DNA of 28,906 bases from Haliea sp. (GCA_016704305.1 JADJAL010000061.1:1-28906); one strand, 5' to 3'. Shown: positions 14,513 to 23,645, counted from the first letter of the stretch. Program-made: numbers and translations. The notes: generated by a model not told the origin, from the sequence alone.

Positions 14513-15430
14513 CTAATTACCTGAATACCCCTTCTCCTTCAACCACCTCTCAGACAACTCCCACAATCGCCCAGCCACCCCCACATTCGCCGTCTCCACA
14601 CTGGGCTTCGCCCTCGCACAATGCGAAAAGTAATTGCCGCCAAGCTCACTGCGATCATCCCAAGTCGCGCAAAACACAGACGTCGCAGCGCCCTGACTGG
14701 CAGTTTTGGTGAAGGGGCTCACCAACCACATCGCGAATCTCACGATTGCGGAATCGCGGCCTATATCCGTCGTCACCATCGTGCCGGGGTGCACGTAACA
14801 GGCTGTAAGCCCCTGGTCGGCGAAGCGTCGCTGCAACTCCATGGCCATCAAGGCATTGCACAATTTTGCCTGGCCATAGGATTTCATCGGTCGGAACTGG
14901 CTCTCGGGGTACGGCAGCGCATCAAAGTTGAGGCGCGGCGGAACGCGGTGCGATTCGCTGGAGACCATAACGACGCGCGGTGCCGGTGCGCTCAATAACC
15001 TCGGCATTAGCTTCTTCACCAGTAGGAAGTGTCCTACGTGGCACACGCCCACGGTCTGCTCAAAGCCCTCTTTGGTTTCGCCGTATTTCGGGGCGACGAT
15101 GCCAGCGTTGCAGATAATGACGTCGATTTTGCTGTGGGCTAGCCCGTTGCAAAAATCGCTGACGCTCGCCAGTGACGAGAGATCCATTACGGCGGTTTCT
15201 ACCGTACTAGCAGGGTTGGCCAGCATTAGCCTCTTTTGGGTGGCTGCAGCCTTTTCGGTGGAGCGACACGTCGCGATGACCGTGGCACCAGCGGCAGCCA
15301 GTGATCGGGCGGTCTCAAAACCGATGCCGGTATTGGCGCCAGTCACAATGATGACTTGCCCGCTGAGGTTCTGGTTGCGCAGAACGTCATCGGCCGAGCT
15401 TCTGTGGTTAAAGGGCGATGTGTTGGCCAT
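14513..15430 (-). CDS. Short-chain dehydrogenase/reductase
   Basis: 305 residues. Cofactor motif TGANTGIG (residues 31-38), then VMDLSSLASV, ICNAGIV, SSESHR with the catalytic Ser, and SYGQAK with the catalytic Tyr and Lys. It belongs to the classical SDR fold and looks closest to the retinol dehydrogenase/WW-domain oxidoreductase-like group, which reduce or oxidise hydrophobic alcohols and ketones with NADP(H). It is intact. It is divergent from the acyl-CoA dehydrogenase operon across an 82-bp gap that must hold both promoters, so a shared lipid- or steroid-type substrate is possible. The substrate cannot be named from sequence. Confidence 0.88.
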   Translation of the reverse strand: MANTSPFNHRSSADDVLRNQNLSGQVIIVTGANTGIGFETARSLAAAGATVIATCRSTEKAAATQKRLMLANPASTVETAVMDLSSLASVSDFCNGLAHSKIDVIICNAGIVAPKYGETKEGFEQTVGVCHVGHFLLVKKLMPRLLSAPAPRVVMVSSESHRVPPRLNFDALPYPESQFRPMKSYGQAKLCNALMAMELQRRFADQGLTACYVHPGTMVTTDIGRDSAIVRFAMWLVSPFTKTASQGAATSVFCATWDDRSELGGNYFSHCARAKPSVETANVGVAGRLWELSERWLKEKGYSGN

Positions 15431-15512
15431 GGTGCAAAATTCTCGGTATTGTTGTGGCGCTAAAAATCGAGCAGCAAGAATAACGCGATACTTCCCAGTG
15501 AGGACAACTTAA

Positions 15513-16715
15513 ATGGCAACAGAATTTGAAACCAGCGTGCGCGACTGGGTGGCCCAGAACCTGCCTGCTCCGCTGGCAGGCGCGCGCATTGACATGTACG
15601 GCGTGGTGTCGGGAGACCCGGCGGTGAAAGACGCCTTTGATCTCTGGCGTCGGCGGCTCGCGGCGCAGGGGTGGGGCGCGCCGACCTGGCCGGTGGAATA
15701 CGGCGGGGCGGGGTTGACGGACGCGCAGGCGAAGGTCGTCAGCCGGGCGATTGCCAAGGCCGGCAGCATGAATCCCATTCCGTATCTATCCGGCATGGGC
15801 GTCACCATGGTGGGCCCCACGTTGCTGGAATATGGCACCCCCGAACAAAAGACGCGGCACCTGCCGGGCATGGCCAGTGGCGAGGTGCGCTGGTGCCTCG
15901 GCCTGTCGGAGCCCAATGCCGGTTCCGATCTTGCGTCGCTCACCACCAGCGCCGAGCTGGATGACGAGGGCTGGGTGTTGAACGGCCAGAAAACGTGGAC
16001 CTCCGGCGCCGACAAAAGCCAGTGGTGCGGCGTGCTGGTGCGCACGGACCGCAGCGCCGCGAAGCGCGACGGCATCAGCTTCCTGATGCTGGAAATGAAG
16101 CAGCCCGGCATCGTCACGCGCCCCATAAGCCTGATCGCCGGTGAATCGCCCTTCTGCGAAACCTTCTTCACCAATGCCCGCGCGCGCAAGGACGATTTGC
16201 TCGGCAAGCTGAACGACGGCTGGTCGGTGGTCAAACGCCTGCTGCAACACGAGCGGCAGAGCCAGACCACCGCCCCGGCCACCACCAACAAAGTCGAGCC
16301 GTTGCAGGACATTGCCAAGCGCTATCTGGGCTCGAACGCGGATGGCACGCTGGCAGATGCCGACCTGCGCAGCCGCCTCGCCGATCATCTTATGGATACT
16401 GCGGCCCATGAACTGACCATCGCCCGCATCATGACGGATGCGCGCGGCGGCAATCTCGAGGTCACCGCCACGGCGTCCATCCTCAAGAACTCGGCCACCG
16501 ACTCGACGCAGGGGCGTTCCGAGCTGTTGCTGGAAATCATGGGCAACCAGGGCGTGGGGTGGGAGACGGGTGAATACACCGAGGAGGAGGTTCGCACGGC
16601 GCGGGAGTGGCTGGGCGGCAAGGCCATGTCGATCTACGGCGGCTCCTACGAGGTGCAGAAGAACATCATCGCCAAGAACATTCTTGGCCTTCCCGAAACC
16701 ACACAGAAGGGTTGA
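15513..16715 (+). CDS. Acyl-CoA dehydrogenase, first subunit
   Basis: 400 residues, intact. FAD- and substrate-binding signatures are clear: WCLGLSEPNAGSDLASLTT, GWVLNGQKTWTSGAD, then helical ERQSQTTAPATTNKVEPL, and MSIYGGSYEVQKNIIAKNILGLP at the C-terminus. It should oxidise an acyl-CoA to the enoyl-CoA in the cytoplasm and pass electrons to ETF. The next gene is also an acyl-CoA dehydrogenase after only 3 bp, an arrangement typical of heteromeric alpha2-beta2 enzymes such as those used on steroid side chains or branched acids. That comparison is family knowledge; the substrate here is not shown. Confidence 0.93.
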   Translation: MATEFETSVRDWVAQNLPAPLAGARIDMYGVVSGDPAVKDAFDLWRRRLAAQGWGAPTWPVEYGGAGLTDAQAKVVSRAIAKAGSMNPIPYLSGMGVTMVGPTLLEYGTPEQKTRHLPGMASGEVRWCLGLSEPNAGSDLASLTTSAELDDEGWVLNGQKTWTSGADKSQWCGVLVRTDRSAAKRDGISFLMLEMKQPGIVTRPISLIAGESPFCETFFTNARARKDDLLGKLNDGWSVVKRLLQHERQSQTTAPATTNKVEPLQDIAKRYLGSNADGTLADADLRSRLADHLMDTAAHELTIARIMTDARGGNLEVTATASILKNSATDSTQGRSELLLEIMGNQGVGWETGEYTEEEVRTAREWLGGKAMSIYGGSYEVQKNIIAKNILGLPETTQKG

Positions 16716-16718
16716 ACA

Positions 16719-17855
16719 ATGGCGGTACTTACTGAAGAACAATCACTCATCAAGGACCAGGCCAGCGCCTGGGTCGTGGCCAAGGCGCCGGTCGGCAGTT
16801 TTCGCGCGCTGCGCGACAGCAAATCGGGGCAGTCATTTGCGCCCGACACCTACAAGGCAATGGTCGATATGGGCTGGAGCGGTATCCTGGTGCCGCAGCA
16901 GTACGGCGGGTCCGATCTCGGCTATCTCACCTTTGGACTCATCCTGGAGCAGCTTGGCCGGCAACTGACGGCATCGCCGTTGTTCTCCTCCTCATTGGTG
17001 GGCGTAACCGCGTTGCTTCTGGCGGGCAACCCCGCACAGAAGGAAGCGCTGTTGCCCGGCATCGCCAGTGGCAGCGTGCTGCTCACTCTGGCGCTGGATG
17101 AATCCTCGCGCCACCAGCCTGAGCACACCGCATTGCAGGCGGTGAAGCGCGGTGAGGGCTTTACGCTGACCGGCAGCAAGACATTCGTCGCCGAGGGCAT
17201 GTGCGCCACGCACTTCGTGGTTGCCGCGCGCACTTCCGGCAATCCCGGCGATGCGCAGGGCATCAGCCTGTTTGTGGTGCCTGCCGATGCCAGTGGCATC
17301 ACGCGAAGCGCGCTGCCTGCAATCGACAGCCGCGACCACGCCAGGCTGACGCTGACGAATGTGCAGGTCGGTGGCACTGCGCTGCTCGGTGCGCTGGACG
17401 ATGGCCTGCCGGTGCTGGAGAAGATCCTCGATCGCGCGCGCATCGGCATCGCGGCGGAAATGCTGGGTACGGCGTGCCAGGCGTTCGACATGACGCTCGA
17501 TTACCTGAAGACGCGCGTGCAGTTCGGCAAGGTCATCGGCTCCTTCCAGGCGCTGGGCCATCGCGCGGCGGCAATGTATTCGCTGATGGAACAGTCGCGC
17601 TCCTGCGTGGAGGCGGCGCTGCAGGCGGTGGACGCCGGTGCGGATAACGTGCCCGAGCTGGCCTCGCTGGCGAAGTGCCAGGTGGGCAAATTCCTGTTCG
17701 CGATGTCGAACGAGCTGATCCAGATCCACGGCGGCATTGGCATGACGGACGAGTTCGATGCGGGGCTTTATCTGAAGCGGGCCCGGGTGCTGGAAGCCAG
17801 TTTTGGCAACCGCGCATATCATCGGGACCGGTATGCGAGGCTGATGGGGTTCTAA
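16719..17855 (+). CDS. Acyl-CoA dehydrogenase, second subunit
   Basis: 378 residues, intact, 3 bp after the first subunit. MAVLTEEQSLIKDQASAWV opens the N-terminal helical domain; WSGILVPQQYGGSDLGYLTF, LDYLKTRVQFGKVIGSFQALGH and QIHGGIGMTDEFDAGLYLKRA are family signatures. The last motif corresponds to the region with the catalytic base and FAD contacts in many acyl-CoA dehydrogenases. The middle beta-domain is divergent (LALDESSRHQPEH replaces the usual TEP.AGSD), consistent with a partner subunit in a heteromer. Beta-oxidation of an unusual acyl-CoA with the preceding protein is the likely role. Confidence 0.92.
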   Translation: MAVLTEEQSLIKDQASAWVVAKAPVGSFRALRDSKSGQSFAPDTYKAMVDMGWSGILVPQQYGGSDLGYLTFGLILEQLGRQLTASPLFSSSLVGVTALLLAGNPAQKEALLPGIASGSVLLTLALDESSRHQPEHTALQAVKRGEGFTLTGSKTFVAEGMCATHFVVAARTSGNPGDAQGISLFVVPADASGITRSALPAIDSRDHARLTLTNVQVGGTALLGALDDGLPVLEKILDRARIGIAAEMLGTACQAFDMTLDYLKTRVQFGKVIGSFQALGHRAAAMYSLMEQSRSCVEAALQAVDAGADNVPELASLAKCQVGKFLFAMSNELIQIHGGIGMTDEFDAGLYLKRARVLEASFGNRAYHRDRYARLMGF

Positions 17856-17871
17856 GTTTGGTAAGTTTGAA

Positions 17872-17931
17872 GGAAAGTTTGGGGTCAGAGTAAAAACTCT
17901 ACAGAGTTTTTACTCTGACCCCAAACTTTCC
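17872..17931. repeat. Perfect REP palindrome, 29-bp arms
   Basis: The left arm 17872-17900 and right arm 17903-17931 are exact reverse complements around a 2-bp centre (AC). The conserved core is GGGGTCAGAGTAAAAACTC and its outer arm here is GGAAAGTTT. It starts 17 bp after the acyl-CoA dehydrogenase stop. The fold has an A/T run and could also act as a transcription terminator. Confidence 0.92.
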
Positions 17932-18057
17932 AAACTTCCAGGCAGCCGCCGGGAATGTGACGCAGTTAACCTTTCCCAGCTACGCTGCCGGTTTTCATGG
18001 CTATACTGATCGCTGCGTGATTTACACTGACCAAAAAACACTATAAGGAAACGTCAC

Positions 18058-18714
18058 ATGTATCGAACTATCCGCAGGCTCTCACTCACGTTCTGGATGG
18101 CGGTGTTATTGCTGCCCACCACCGCCTTCGCAATCCCCATTACCACTTGGATAGTCAACACCGGCCCCGGCTTTGATATAGGAGGTGGAGCTTCTTTGTA
18201 TGACGACCGGCCGGGTGCGAACAGGGGCTACCAGAGCCTTGCCGCCCGCTTCACGCTCACCGAGGACGTCGTCATCGACACGGTGCAGGGGTGGATGAAC
18301 TGGGCCTACGGTGGCCGCGCACGCTTTTCCATCCTTACCGACTTCCAGGGCTTGCCGGGGGCGAGTCGCTTTACGCGTGCCTTGGAACTGCCCGCCACCG
18401 GCTTGAACGACTCCGATTGGCGCGGTCCCACAGGCTTGAACTGGGCAGTGACCCAGGGCGATTATTGGCTGGTGTTTGAGGATGTGCCCAACAACCTGGG
18501 CTTCGGTGCGATGCCGGGCGGCGCACCCATGCCGCTGTTGGGCTATGCCTCCAGCCCCGGAGCTTCCGGCGTGGCCGGTGCCTGGCAGCGCGCCGACGTA
18601 TTGGCGTTAGGTGTCAGGATCGGCTATGAATCAGTTCCGGCGCCCGCTACCACGGCCCTCATGCTCGCAGGCCTGGGCCTGCTGGCGACGAGGCGCCGCG
18701 GCAGAGCTGCGTAG
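18058..18714 (+). CDS. PEP-CTERM-type exported protein
   Basis: 218 residues preceded by AAGGAAA. A signal peptide (LTFWMAVLLLPTTAFA) is followed by a beta-rich body (LAARFTLTEDVVIDTVQGWM, GDYWLVFEDVP) and a C-terminal sorting signal: VPAPATTALMLAGLGLLATRRRGRAA, meaning a Pro-Ala motif, a hydrophobic helix and an Arg cluster. PEP-CTERM proteins are processed by exosortase and displayed at or released from the cell surface, usually with exopolysaccharide. No exosortase gene is in the window. The stop codon is directly followed by a REP array. Confidence 0.85.
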   Translation: MYRTIRRLSLTFWMAVLLLPTTAFAIPITTWIVNTGPGFDIGGGASLYDDRPGANRGYQSLAARFTLTEDVVIDTVQGWMNWAYGGRARFSILTDFQGLPGASRFTRALELPATGLNDSDWRGPTGLNWAVTQGDYWLVFEDVPNNLGFGAMPGGAPMPLLGYASSPGASGVAGAWQRADVLALGVRIGYESVPAPATTALMLAGLGLLATRRRGRAA

Positions 18715-18870
18715 CAATCAAGGGGTCAGAGTAGTTGATCCAATCAAGGGGTCAGGAAATCATGGGGTCAGAGTAAAAACTCCTTGGAGTTTTTACTCTG
18801 ACCCCATGATTTCCCTCTGACCGCATGATTTGACCCCAGCATCGATCAAGTACTCTGACCCCATGATTAT
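18715..18870. repeat. Nested REP array with perfect 29-bp palindrome
   Basis: The centre is a perfect palindrome: 18755-18783 against 18786-18814 with a 2-bp TT centre, core GGGGTCAGAGTAAAAACTC and outer arm GGAAATCAT. Outside it lie CAATCAAGGGGTCAG copies at 18715 and 18741 and, in inverse sense, worn CTCTGACC.CATGATT copies at 18815, 18831 and 18854. The array fills the whole gap between the PEP-CTERM stop and the end of the next gene. Confidence 0.9.
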
Positions 18871-18875
18871 TCAGA

Positions 18876-19708
18876 TCACGCTTCGCTGACAGAAAAGACT
18901 TTTAATAGACCCCGCGCGCGTTCCGCTACCGTTCTTGTCGTGCCGATAATTGGTCTGGGTTTGTTCCGGTCTATAGATCTCCTTTCTCCCTCGCCATCAG
19001 CCCTTGATGCCTCGTATTTATCCTGTTCTATCTCGCTGCGTTGCTGGTCGCGGACGCTCGCGTCTACCTTTCTATCGACCAGTACCGGGACTTTTCGCAA
19101 GAACACCTTTGCGACACGCTCAATCACTTCGTCATCTAATGCCTCGGGTGGGAACGCATAGCGATTGAGCGGCGTGCGTTCCACATTGCGAAATATGATG
19201 TGAATGTTTTTGCCGGCCAGGTTCGCGGCAAGGCGAACATGGGCGATCATCGGGCCCTGAAGGATAAAAGTGGCGCCCCGGATCTTGTGGCTCAGGTCGA
19301 GGCGATGCTTGCGGTGATAAGTGAAATTGTAGTTTTCCAGCAGCTGGGAAAGGTTCTGCACCGCTTTCTGGCCAGGCAGGTAAAACTTGTAGGGCGCCGC
19401 AAGCATGCACTGGCAAAAAATATCAATTTGGCGCGGCGTTTCCGTGCTATCCAATTTGATTTTGTAATTTGCCTGTCGCAGCGGAATACCGCCGTCGATT
19501 AGCGGATTCAGTGGATAATTGGCTTGTATGTCCGGGGCAACGACATTCAGGTTTTCGATGAGTTCGGCGTAATACTCATACGCACGCAACATCACGGGGC
19601 CGCAGTTGAGCTTGTAAAACTCATCCTGTGCCGCCAATTCAACTTTTGTTGAGCCTCGCGTACCTTGATTTGCCTGGCTTCATTCTGGAGGTCGTCCAGC
19701 AAACCCAT
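18876..19708 (-). CDS. Unknown cytoplasmic protein (one frameshift)
   Basis: The long frame 18876-19637 starts inside the protein (AAQDEFYKLNCGPVMLRAYE). Upstream, ATG at 19708 gives MGLLDDLQNEARQIKVREAQ in another frame. Adding one A to the A4 run (19644-19647, minus strand) joins them as QQKVELAAQDEF, for about 277 residues. Features are an N-terminal helix, PRQIDIFCQCMLAAPYKFYLPGQ, GATFILQGPMIAHVRLAANLAGKNIHI and a basic, charged C-terminal tail. I do not recognise the family. REP arrays lie on both sides. The single homopolymer deletion is probably a sequence error. Confidence 0.6.
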
Positions 19709-19840
19709 CTAAAAGCCCTTATTTTTTTGGCAACCGACGCATTCCATGCTGGGGGGTTAATAGTAGTCTTGACTATGCTTTCACGGCGGGGCGTTTTGCA
19801 AGATTTTTTTTGGTGTAATTGCCACGGCCTGCGCAAAGTC

Positions 19841-19940
19841 CAATCAAGGGGTCAGCAATCAAGGGGTCAGAGTAAAAACTCCAGGGAGTTTTTACTCTGA
19901 CCCCTTGATTGCAAGGAGCTTTTACTCTGACCCCTTGATT
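19841..19940. repeat. Nested REP array with perfect 28-bp palindrome
   Basis: Arms 19855-19882 and 19885-19912 are exact reverse complements around AG, with core GGGGTCAGAGTAAAAACTC and outer arm GCAATCAA. An extra outward unit lies on each side: CAATCAAGGGGTCAG (19841-19855) on the left, and TTTTACTCTGACCCCTTGAT (19920-19939) on the right. CAATCAAGGGGTCAG is also present at 18741-18755. Confidence 0.9.
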
Positions 19941-19970
19941 GCTCGCCCTTCGCCACGGTCGGTGCCGCCG

Positions 19971-20893
19971 TCAATCCCGTTCCTGGTGTTTGGGCAGCGC
20001 AGCCACGGCCGAGCCGCCCACCACCAACAAGGCACCCAGGATACCCAGCCAATCCATCGGTTCAGAGGGAATGCTTGCCGCTGTCCAGCGATTGAGCGCA
20101 TAGGCGAACAGCAACGTCAGCAGCGGCGCCAGCGGCAAAATGGCGCTGACGCGGGAGGATTCCCAGTGGCTCATCGCCAGGCCAAAACTGCCGTAGGCGA
20201 TGATGGTATTGAGGCCGCAAAACAGCAGCACCGGCGATTTCTGGTTGCATCCAGCGCGAGGATTTTGCCAGCAGCCTGCCCAGGGGCAAGAAAAGTTTCC
20301 GCCCTCGGTGATGCAGATCAGGAACAGGATGTCCTTGGCGTTGTGCACCACCTGCAGCTTCTTCTGCGCCAGGCCATAGAAACACCAGGTGACCGCGGCC
20401 GCGACGATCAGCGCGAGGCCCGCCAGGTAGCTGTCGCTGGTGGCGATAATGTCCGTGATGCGCAGATGAGAAACAGCAGCATCCCGGGCAATCAGCACGA
20501 ACACGCCCAGCCACTCGCAGGCCCAGCAAGCGCCCTGAAGTTACACGACGCTGCCGATCAGGAACAACAGCGGCGCGAGTTGGATAAGAATCTGCGAGGC
20601 ACTGGGGGTGATGTGGTTCAGGCCCACGATGTACAACAGGTAATTGGCCAGCAGGCCCAGCACCGCGACCATCGTCAGCACCCGGTGCTCCTTCGACAGC
20701 AGCTTCAGTTCGGCGCCGCTTGCGCCCGTACTCCACAGCAGGGGGCGATCAGCGCGGGAATGGAGAAGCGACACCAGCTGATGGTCAGCGGGTCCATCAC
20801 GTCCAGCACGACTTTCAGCGCCACCGGCAGCAGGCCCCACATGAACACGGTGAGCAGTGAGAAGCCGAGGCCGAGCTTCCAGTTCGTGGTCAA
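19971..20893 (-). CDS. EamA/DMT-superfamily transporter (frameshifted)
   Basis: An inner-membrane drug/metabolite-type permease with ten expected helices. The start MTTNWKLGLGFSLLTVFMWGLLPVALKVVLDVMDPLTISWCRF is a textbook EamA opening. It breaks near 20720, then LTMVAVLGLLANYLLYIVGLNHITPSASQILIQLAPLLFLIGSVV and, after another break, YLAGLALIVAAAVTWCFYGLAQKKL ... GLNTIIAYGSFGLAMSHWESSRVSAILPLAPLLTLLF complete the second repeat. It ends HQERD at 19971. At least three frame changes are needed. The substrate is unknown; such proteins often export amino acids or metabolites. Confidence 0.8.
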
Positions 20894-20960
20894 CGCAATG
20901 TCCTGTCAGTTGCGGATGCGGGGTGCGTAGCGTGAATGGCGGCGATACGTGTCAGTCGCG

Positions 20961-21646
20961 CTACTGCGGCTGCGCATTATTGCCCGACTCGCTATCCGAG
21001 CTATCCGAGCTATCTTGAATCGACTTCACATCTTGTGCATCCACCAGCGTTGCGGTGAACGGGTAGCTCTCCGTGAGTGTCGCCACCAATTGGCTCGCCG
21101 CGTTGACGAAGCGGGTCTCGTCGGCGAAGTCGAGGAACTCAATCGCGGCCGAAACTGAAGCGTTGGATTCATCCGCTTCCCGCGCCACCGCCGGGATGCT
21201 CACGCTGCCGTCTGCCGGGTCCAAGTCCAGTGACTGCAGCAGGCGCGCGACATTGATCGCGGCCGTGCCGGCATCGCTGCTGTCGGCGACGAGATCCTGC
21301 GTTGTCACCACGGGCTTGCCCGAAACGGCGCTGCCGAGTGTGATATCGCCGACGGAAAACTGCACGGGCTGGTCCTGTTCGTACTGAACCGCCATCACCG
21401 CCTGCAGACGCCTCACACGGATCCGGATTGGTAGTTAGGCCTTCGGTAGCGGGCGCGCTGGAAGTTGCCGCTCTGACCACGGTCCTTTCTTCCTCTTCAT
21501 CGTCGTCATCGTCCTTGTCGGGATTCCAGTTGTTATTGAACCGCCCCCGAGTCGAAGAGCACGATGCACGAGCCGCCGACGACAAACGGCAGCGCGAGCA
21601 GCGTGATGATGAGGAGAAGACCTGGAGAAGCCTTGTGCAAACGCAT
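20961..21646 (-). CDS. Putative secreted lipoprotein with acidic stretch (frameshifted)
   Basis: ATG at 21646 gives MRLHKASPGLLLIITLLALPFVVGGSC, a signal sequence ending in a lipobox-like VGGSC. After frame changes near 21540 and 21420 the protein continues through NNNWNPDKDDDDDEEEER and then VQYEQDQPVQFSVGDITLGSAVSG. INVARLLQSLDLDPADGSVSIP resembles a segment of large marine gammaproteobacterial lipoproteins. It ends in a Ser/Asp-rich tail (SSDSSDSES) encoded by a short CTATCCGAG tandem. Function unknown; an envelope location is likely. Confidence 0.55.
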
Positions 21647-21771
21647 AACTGACCACGCCCCGAAATATCTGTAAAACAGAACAGCCGCTGAATTACGGGC
21701 AATTGTAGTCGCATTTTTACGCGCGAGGATACAGACCCCATTTATTATCGGGGTGCTGTGAAGGCGAGTCG

Positions 21772-22394
21772 CTACGCGCGTTTGCGGCCGACAATCGCCA
21801 GCCACGGTTGCTTCGGCACGCGGCGCGGCGGGCGGTAATAGTGCTCGACGATGTCGAATCCCGCGTGCTGTAAATAGGCTTCCCAGGCGTCAAACTCCAC
21901 GAAGTGGCCGTAGCGCTGGCCGGACCATCCCTCGCTGTTGCCGCGCGGGTTCGACATGAACAGTATGCCGCCGGCGCGCAGCGCGCCGTGCAGTGCGCGC
22001 AGCACGCGCGGCAGTTCCTGGCTGGGCACATGGAACATCGACGCGTTGGCGAATATGCCGTCGAAGGCCGCGTGTGGCAGGTCCAGGCTGAGAAACGATT
22101 GCTGCAGCACCGGGCAGCCGGTGTTGGCCCTCACCATGTCGCAGAATGCCGGGCTGCCGTCGAGTCCGACGGGCCGGTGGCCCAGGGATTGGGAATAGAG
22201 CAGGTCGCGCCCGGGGCCGCAGCCGAAATCGAGAATGTCGAGAGCGGCCGCCCGGCGGGAACCGGCCCAGCAGCTTGTCGTAATTCTGCGAGACATCGTG
22301 GTCTTTGTGACAAACCAGAAGGATCACGTTGGCATCGTAATGCCCCAGCGTGACGCGTTTGATGTCGGCCAGCCCGTCCGCGGGTGTCGGTCAT
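21772..22394 (-). CDS. Class I SAM-dependent methyltransferase (frameshifted N-terminus)
   Basis: The main frame holds ILDFGCGPGRDLLYSQSLGH (SAM-binding motif I), VGLDGSPAF, FDGIFANASMFHVPSQELPRVLRALHGALRAGGILFMSNPRG and ends VGRKRA at 21772. The N-terminus reads in other frames as IKRVTLGHYDAN and then KDHDVSQNYDKLL, the DHDVSQN motif seen in a common family of small methyltransferases. Two frame changes, about 22260-22360, are needed. Its ATG at 22394 shares one base with the upstream phosphoesterase stop (TAATG), so the two are coupled. The substrate is unknown. Confidence 0.8.
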
Positions 22395-23543
22395 TAGAGC
22401 GTCCTGCTTGTATTCCGCGCCTGTCGCGTTGTTGGTTGCTTGAAGTGGCTAGGCAAAACCGCGGGTTGCTGTCTATTATGCGCAGTCGCCAGCGGCTTGA
22501 TCTCAAAATACGTTACCTCGCCGCGACTGCCCAGGCGCATCACCGGCCCCCCAGGTGCCGGTGCCGGGCGACACGTACAACTGCGTCACCGTGGCGGAAC
22601 AGCCCGACGACTCCGCTCAAAAGACCCGCCACCACCAGGTTGAATGGCACGATCCGCCCGTTGTGCGTATGGCCGGAGATCATCAGGTCGACACCCTCTT
22701 GGCGGCGTCGGCCAGCCCGTGCGGGCGGTGGCAGATGAGCAGCACGAAGAGCCGTGGATCGATCGCGATGGACGGCTGCCGTTTAACCTGCGCCGGATGG
22801 CCGCTGTCGTCGATGCCGATCACTTTGCACCGGCTTGCGTACCGATGCTGCGCAAACGCAGCACTTGCACGCCCAGCGTCGCCAGGCGCTGCAGGATGTC
22901 ATCCAGGTCTTCAGCGCCCGTGGTTGCCGATGCTGAAACAGACCGGCACGCGGCAGTCCCGCAGTGGCGCCAATTGTCCAGGAGATGATGCCCGGCGCAT
23001 CAATGAAATCGCCGGTGATGCACAGGAAGTCGATGTCGAGGTTGACCACCTGTTGCATCACCCGTTCGAGGACCGAGCGGAGCTGCGCGAGCCCATGTGC
23101 ACGTCGGTGATCTGCGCTGAAACGCAGCGGCGCCGTCAGCTTGTGGCTGCTCAGTTCAACTTTCACCACCGAGGGCGAGTACGCGTTCCATACGCTGTAG
23201 AGGGTCAGCACCAGCGTCATGCCGAGTAGCGTATAAGCAGCAGTGGGCGGCGCGATCCAGCCTAACCCCACCGGAATTTCCATCACCAGCAGCATGCCGA
23301 GCAGCAGCGGGGCACGCCCAGCCTACAGGTCCGCCCGCGCCGCAGCCAGAACACCAGGCCGAAGTTGGCATGGCGCAGGTAGACCCTGACCACGAGCCGC
23401 TGAAGAACAGCGGAATAAAGATCGACGCGGTGGTCCAGCCATCCAGCCCCAGCCAGTCGCACAGGCGCAGGATCGGATAGGCGAACAGCGGGATGCAGCA
23501 GCAGCGCGATGATCAGGAAGTGAAGGCGATTCGTCATGCGCAC
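22394..23543 (-). CDS. Membrane-anchored metallophosphoesterase (frameshifted)
   Basis: A calcineurin-like phosphoesterase (YkuE/YaeI-type layout) with N-terminal membrane helices. MTNRLHFLIIALLLHPAVRLSYPILRL starts at ATG 23537 (or GTG 23543). A hydrophobic segment YTLLGMTLVLTLYSVWNAYSPSVVKVE precedes the enzyme domain: LDIDFLCITGDFID (metal-binding GDFxD) and, in other frames, FSIGNHE, VIGIDDSGH, LLICHRPHGL, a GHTHNGQ-like piece, and a C-terminus RGEVTYFEIKPLA. At least six frame changes are needed. It probably hydrolyses phosphoesters, possibly lipid-linked as in UDP-diacylglucosamine hydrolase relatives. The stop overlaps the methyltransferase start. Confidence 0.75.
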
Positions 23544-23645
23544 AGGATACCCCCAGTGCGCCGTGTTCCAAAGCCGCAGTGTCAGTCGTAGTGTGCCAGC
23601 CGCTTTGGGTAGCTGTATCGCACGGGTGAAAAAGGCACGTCTGAT

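Noticed and set aside
15786..16742. 318-codon minus-strand opening over the first acyl-CoA dehydrogenase
   Set aside because: It mirrors an intact, clearly conserved plus-strand enzyme and has the biased composition of an antisense frame.
17872..19940. Palindromic arrays read as a CRISPR array
   Set aside because: Repeats are inverted and nested with no regular spacers and no cas genes, so REP-type elements explain them.
19905..20930. 341-codon plus-strand opening over the EamA gene
   Set aside because: The start lies in the REP array and the sequence is Gln/Arg/His-rich without motifs; transporter helices are clear on the minus strand.
20990..21015. CTATCCGAG tandem as a regulatory repeat
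   Set aside because: It is in frame and simply encodes the Ser/Asp-rich C-terminal tail of the lipoprotein.
21729..21760. ACCCC...CGGGGT hairpin as another REP copy
   Set aside because: It lacks the GGGGTCAGAG core; it is at most a weak terminator between the lipoprotein and methyltransferase genes.
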